Assembly (NCBI RefSeq): GCF_900106525.1
Contig: NZ_FNOG01000001.1
Coordinates: forward strand, 917,556 to 981,555
Direction of reading: 5' to 3'
DNA from: Lysobacter enzymogenes
Lineage (GTDB): Bacteria > Pseudomonadota > Gammaproteobacteria > Xanthomonadales > Xanthomonadaceae
DNA length: 64,000 nucleotides
Under the pieces are notes generated by a model. That model made no database searches and had not been told where the DNA came from. It was given only the letters and a program-made list of their open reading frames with translations. The first letter of the stretch is position 1, and the number at the start of each line of letters is the position of its first letter. Below, one piece after another: positions 60,366 to 64,000 of the stretch. The translations under genes and the position numbers were made by a program.

Positions 60366-61025
60366 ATGTCCGAACACACCATCAAGGCCACTGGCCGCAA
60401 GGTCGAGGGGAAGGGTGCGAGCCGCCGCCTTCGTCATGCCGCCAGCATCCCGGCCATCATCTACGGCGGCAGCGCCGCTCCGCAGCCGATCCAGCTCGAG
60501 CACGAGAAGATCTGGCTGGCCAGCCAGCACGAGTGGTTCTACTCCTCGATCCTGAGCCTGGACGTCGACGGCAAGGTCGAGCAGGTCCTGCTGCGCGACA
60601 TGCAGCGCCACCCGTTCAAGCAGATCATCATGCACCTGGACTTCCAGCGCGTTGACGCCAACCAGGCGCTGCGCGTGTCGGTGCCGCTGCACTTCCTCAA
60701 CGAAGACAAGTCGCCGGCCGGCAAGTCCGCCGACGTCGTGGTCACCCACGAGCTCAACGAAGTCGAAGTGTCCTGCCTGCCGAAGGACCTGCCGGAGTTC
60801 ATCGAGATCGACCTGTCGGACCTGAAGGTCGGCGACATCGTCCACCTGTCGGACCTCAAGCTGCCCAAGGGCGTCGAGATTCCCGAGCTGAAGCTGGGCA
60901 AGGAACACGATGTCGCCATCGTGATCGCCAAGCACGGCAAGGAAGAGGCCGAGCCGACCGAAGACGCGCCGGCCGCGGACGTGCCGGCCGCCAAGGTCTC
61001 CAAGAAGGACGAAGACAAGAAGTGA
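60366..61025 (+). CDS. rplY: 50S ribosomal protein L25 (long Ctc form)
   Basis: The 219-residue protein starts MSEHTIKATGRKVEGKGASRRLRHAASIPAIIYGG in outline, the N-terminal 5S rRNA-binding domain of L25. The longer Ctc C-terminal domain follows (PLHFLNEDKSPAGKSADVVVTH, VSCLPKDLPEFIEIDLSDLK). The end is acidic and lysine-rich (EPTEDAPAADVP, KKDEDKK). It binds 5S rRNA in the large subunit. It follows prs by 95 bp and precedes pth by 59 bp, a common order. Confidence 0.95.
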   Translation: MSEHTIKATGRKVEGKGASRRLRHAASIPAIIYGGSAAPQPIQLEHEKIWLASQHEWFYSSILSLDVDGKVEQVLLRDMQRHPFKQIIMHLDFQRVDANQALRVSVPLHFLNEDKSPAGKSADVVVTHELNEVEVSCLPKDLPEFIEIDLSDLKVGDIVHLSDLKLPKGVEIPELKLGKEHDVAIVIAKHGKEEAEPTEDAPAADVPAAKVSKKDEDKK

Positions 61026-61084
61026 TCGCCGGCCGGCGCGCCGTAGCCGGCGCGCCGGTCCGCGTTTGCGGACTGTCCTGAGTC

Positions 61085-61663
61085 ATGGCGGGATTGCGCC
61101 TGATCGTCGGCCTGGGCAACCCCGGCGCCGAATACACCCGGACCCGGCACAACGCCGGGTTCTGGTTTGTGGACGCCTTGAACGAGAAGTTCGGCGGCCG
61201 CTTCGGCCTGGAATCCAAGCTGTTCGGCGAAACCTCGAAGATCGAGATCGCCGGCAAGCCGGTGTGGCTGCTCAAGCCGGCCACCTTCATGAACCTCTCC
61301 GGCAAGTCGGTCGCCGCCGCGCTGCGCTACTGGAAGATCGAGCCCGAGGAAGCGCTGCTGGCGCACGACGAGCTCGACCTCGCGCCCGGCACCGCCCGGC
61401 TCAAGTTCGACGGCGGCCACGGCGGCCAGAATGGCCTGCGCGACACCATCCAACTGCTCGGCCACGGCAAGTTCCACCGCCTGCGCCTGGGCATCGGCCA
61501 CCCCGGCCACAAGGACAAAGTCACCCCGTGGGTGCTCGGCCGTCCCGGCAAGGACGACGAGGCCACGATCCTGCGCGCCATCGACGAGGCCATCGACGCG
61601 ATGCCGCTGGCGGTGCAGGGCAATTTCATGGACGCGATGACGCGGTTGCATACCGCGAAGTGA
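61085..61663 (+). CDS. pth: peptidyl-tRNA hydrolase
   Basis: The 192-residue enzyme has LIVGLGNPGAEYTRTRHNAGF with the catalytic His, LLKPATFMNLSGKSVAAALRY with its substrate-binding Asn, LAHDELDLAPG, and KFDGGHGGQNGLRDTIQLLG. These are the usual Pth blocks. It cleaves peptides from tRNAs released prematurely from ribosomes. The ATG at 61085 gives the standard length. It is followed by ychF after about 170 bp. Confidence 0.96.
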   Translation: MAGLRLIVGLGNPGAEYTRTRHNAGFWFVDALNEKFGGRFGLESKLFGETSKIEIAGKPVWLLKPATFMNLSGKSVAAALRYWKIEPEEALLAHDELDLAPGTARLKFDGGHGGQNGLRDTIQLLGHGKFHRLRLGIGHPGHKDKVTPWVLGRPGKDDEATILRAIDEAIDAMPLAVQGNFMDAMTRLHTAK

Positions 61664-61831
61664 AGCGGGAACGGGGAAGAGGGCGCGGGGAACGCAAGTT
61701 CGCCGCTGCGCGATTCCCGTCCTCGCCCGAAAGATTCTTTGCCGGGAGCTGCACGCTCGCAGCGACACGCGCGGTTCGGCGCGCGGCTCCCATTCCCCGT
61801 TCGCCATTTTCCATTTCCGGACTCAGCACCC

Positions 61832-62923
<1,092 letters not shown>

Positions 62924-63007
62924 GTAGACTACGCGCCCCCGCGGTCGACAGCCGCAAGCGCCGGCGGCGGGGGCGAAAAAAATCCCGAAAGATTTCGTGA
63001 AAGTGCG

Positions 63008-63036
63008 TTGACAAGCTGAAGATCGCACTTCAAAAT
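63008..63036 (+). promoter_or_regulatory. strong sigma-70-type promoter of the tRNA-tuf operon
   Basis: TTGACA (63008-63013) and CAAAAT (63031-63036) are exactly 17 bp apart. An A-rich stretch lies upstream (GAAAAAAATCCCGAAAG), and a GC-rich discriminator (TACGGGCTC) follows, as in stringently controlled promoters. Transcription would start just before tRNA-Tyr. Confidence 0.78.
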
Positions 63037-63048
63037 TACGGGCTCTTC

Positions 63049-63134
63049 GGAGGGATACCCAAGCGGCCAACGGGGGCAGACTGTAAATCTGCTGGCTTAC
63101 GCCTTCGGTGGTTCGAATCCACCTCCCTCCACCA
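63049..63134 (+). tRNA. tRNA-Tyr (anticodon GTA)
   Basis: The acceptor GGAGGGA pairs with TCCCTCC. The anticodon loop CTGTAAA shows GTA, and a long variable arm (CTGGCTTACGCCTTCGG region) is typical of tRNA-Tyr. The T arm GGTTCGAATCC and encoded ACCA end it. Confidence 0.96.
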
Positions 63135-63234
63135 GGTTGGCCGGTGCGACGATCAGCTTCATCGATACGGCGCTCAGGCAAAGCGGTAAAGTTTCAAAGC
63201 TCCAAGTTCCAACGCTGTATTGGCTGCACGCGGC

Positions 63235-63308
63235 GCGGGAGTAGTTCAATGGTAGAACTTCAGCCTTCCAAGCTGATTGCGCGGGTTCGATTCCCGTCTC
63301 CCGCTCCA
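63235..63308 (+). tRNA. tRNA-Gly (anticodon TCC)
   Basis: The acceptor GCGGGAG pairs with CTCCCGC. The loop CTTCCAA between TCAGC and GCTGA gives anticodon TCC. An encoded TCCA end is present. Confidence 0.96.
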
Positions 63309-63346
63309 TTGAACGAAAGTCGCACAGCCCGTCGGTACCAAGTTTC

Positions 63347-63422
63347 GCTCACGTAGCTCAGTCGGTAGAGCACCTCCTTGGTAAGGAGGAGGTCGAAGGT
63401 TCGATTCCTTTCGTGAGCACCA
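63347..63422 (+). tRNA. tRNA-Thr (anticodon GGT)
   Basis: The acceptor GCTCACG pairs with CGTGAGC. The anticodon loop TTGGTAA gives GGT. The T arm AGGTTCGATTCCT and encoded ACCA are present. It lies 72 bp before tuf. Confidence 0.96.
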
Positions 63423-63494
63423 TCTTCAAGCGACACCCGGCTGCTTTACCAACAGCCAACGCGACACACAGACCAAACACGAGAAGCGATAGCC

Positions 63495-64000
63495 ATGGCC
63501 AAGGGTAAGTTCGAGCGCACCAAGCCGCACGTGAACGTCGGCACGATCGGTCACGTCGACCACGGCAAGACCACGCTGACGGCCGCTCTGACCAAGGTCG
63601 GCGCCGAGCGTTTCGGTGGCGAATTCAAGGCGTACGACGCGATCGACGCGGCGCCGGAAGAGAAGGCTCGCGGCATCACGATTTCGACCGCTCACGTCGA
63701 ATACGAAAGCCCGAACCGTCACTACGCCCACGTGGACTGCCCGGGCCACGCCGACTACGTGAAGAACATGATCACGGGTGCGGCGCAGATGGACGGCGCG
63801 ATCCTGGTGTGCTCGGCCGCTGACGGCCCGATGCCGCAGACGCGCGAACACATCCTGCTGTCGCGTCAGGTCGGCGTGCCGTACATCGTCGTGTTCCTGA
63901 ACAAGGCCGACATGGTGGACGACGCCGAGCTGCTCGAGCTGGTCGAGATGGAAGTGCGCGAGCTGCTGTCGAAGTACGAGTTCCCGGGCGACGACACCCC
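63495..64000 (+). CDS. tuf: elongation factor Tu, N-terminal part (runs off the window)
   Basis: The 168 visible codons start [20 protein letters not shown]. They hold the GTP motifs GHVDHGKTT (G1), RGITIS (G2), DCPGHADY (G3) and NKADMVDD (G4). EF-Tu brings aminoacyl-tRNA to the ribosome. The start is the conserved [12 protein letters not shown]. The Tyr-Gly-Thr tRNA cluster before tuf is the classical arrangement, and all are probably transcribed from the promoter at 63008. Codon use is strongly biased, as expected for a very highly expressed gene. Confidence 0.97.
   Translation, partial: MAKGKFERTKPHVNVGTIGHVDHGKTTLTAALTKVGAERFGGEFKAYDAIDAAPEEKARGITISTAHVEYESPNRHYAHVDCPGHADYVKNMITGAAQMDGAILVCSAADGPMPQTREHILLSRQVGVPYIVVFLNKADMVDDAELLELVEMEVRELLSKYEFPGDDT

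Overview
The window is high-GC DNA from a gliding, predatory soil gammaproteobacterium of the Xanthomonadaceae, most probably Lysobacter. The evidence is the gene order of the housekeeping blocks, a dense set of secreted proteases that includes two lysyl endopeptidases, a putative Xanthomonadales-type type IV secretion effector, and the interspersed palindromic repeats typical of these genomes. The genus is an inference from sequence style and protein families; no database search was run.

Layout. 1-8576: an ECF sigma factor fragment, transhydrogenase pntAb-pntB, a DUF1456 protein, a cytochrome P460 / membrane protein pair, divergent AraC and MocR regulators, and sufT. 9197-36672: a protease island of about 27 kb, entirely on the + strand. 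It holds five subtilisin-like (S8) proteases in a row, a stand-alone I9 propeptide-like lipoprotein, a lipoprotein plus a calpain-like protein ending in an XVIPCD-like domain (probable immunity/effector pair), a metzincin metalloprotease, two lysyl endopeptidases, an M14 carboxypeptidase and an M28 aminopeptidase. Eight of these nine-plus-one proteases outside the effector (all except S8 number 5, with number 5 the only plain one) carry a C-terminal P-domain, and six also carry a PKD domain. Most genes end in nearly the same rho-independent terminator. Two tandem arrays of palindromic repeats (126-bp and 141-bp periods) lie between protease genes.

36795-52657: mixed genes, including a short asparaginase, wrbA, a YihY family protein, a TlpA-like lipoprotein, acylphosphatase, a secreted-protein pair next to a divergent HTH regulator, ppk2-XRE-moaB, the bphO-bphP photoreceptor operon, and a GT41 glycosyltransferase. 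Palindromic repeats of one family sit at many gene ends, notably at three convergent junctions.

52989-64000: conserved housekeeping. hemA-prfA on the - strand is divergent from TPR-lolB-ispE-tRNA-Gln-prs-rplY-pth-ychF; then tRNA-Tyr, tRNA-Gly and tRNA-Thr precede tuf, which runs off the window.

The protease island looks like an extracellular degradation machine. S8 proteases and lysyl endopeptidases make internal cuts, M14 and M28 exopeptidases trim the ends, and the I9-like lipoprotein may protect the cell envelope from the subtilisins. The most novel-looking items are that lipoprotein, the calpain-like XVIPCD protein with its upstream lipoprotein, and the exchange of P-domain subtypes between unrelated catalytic domains.
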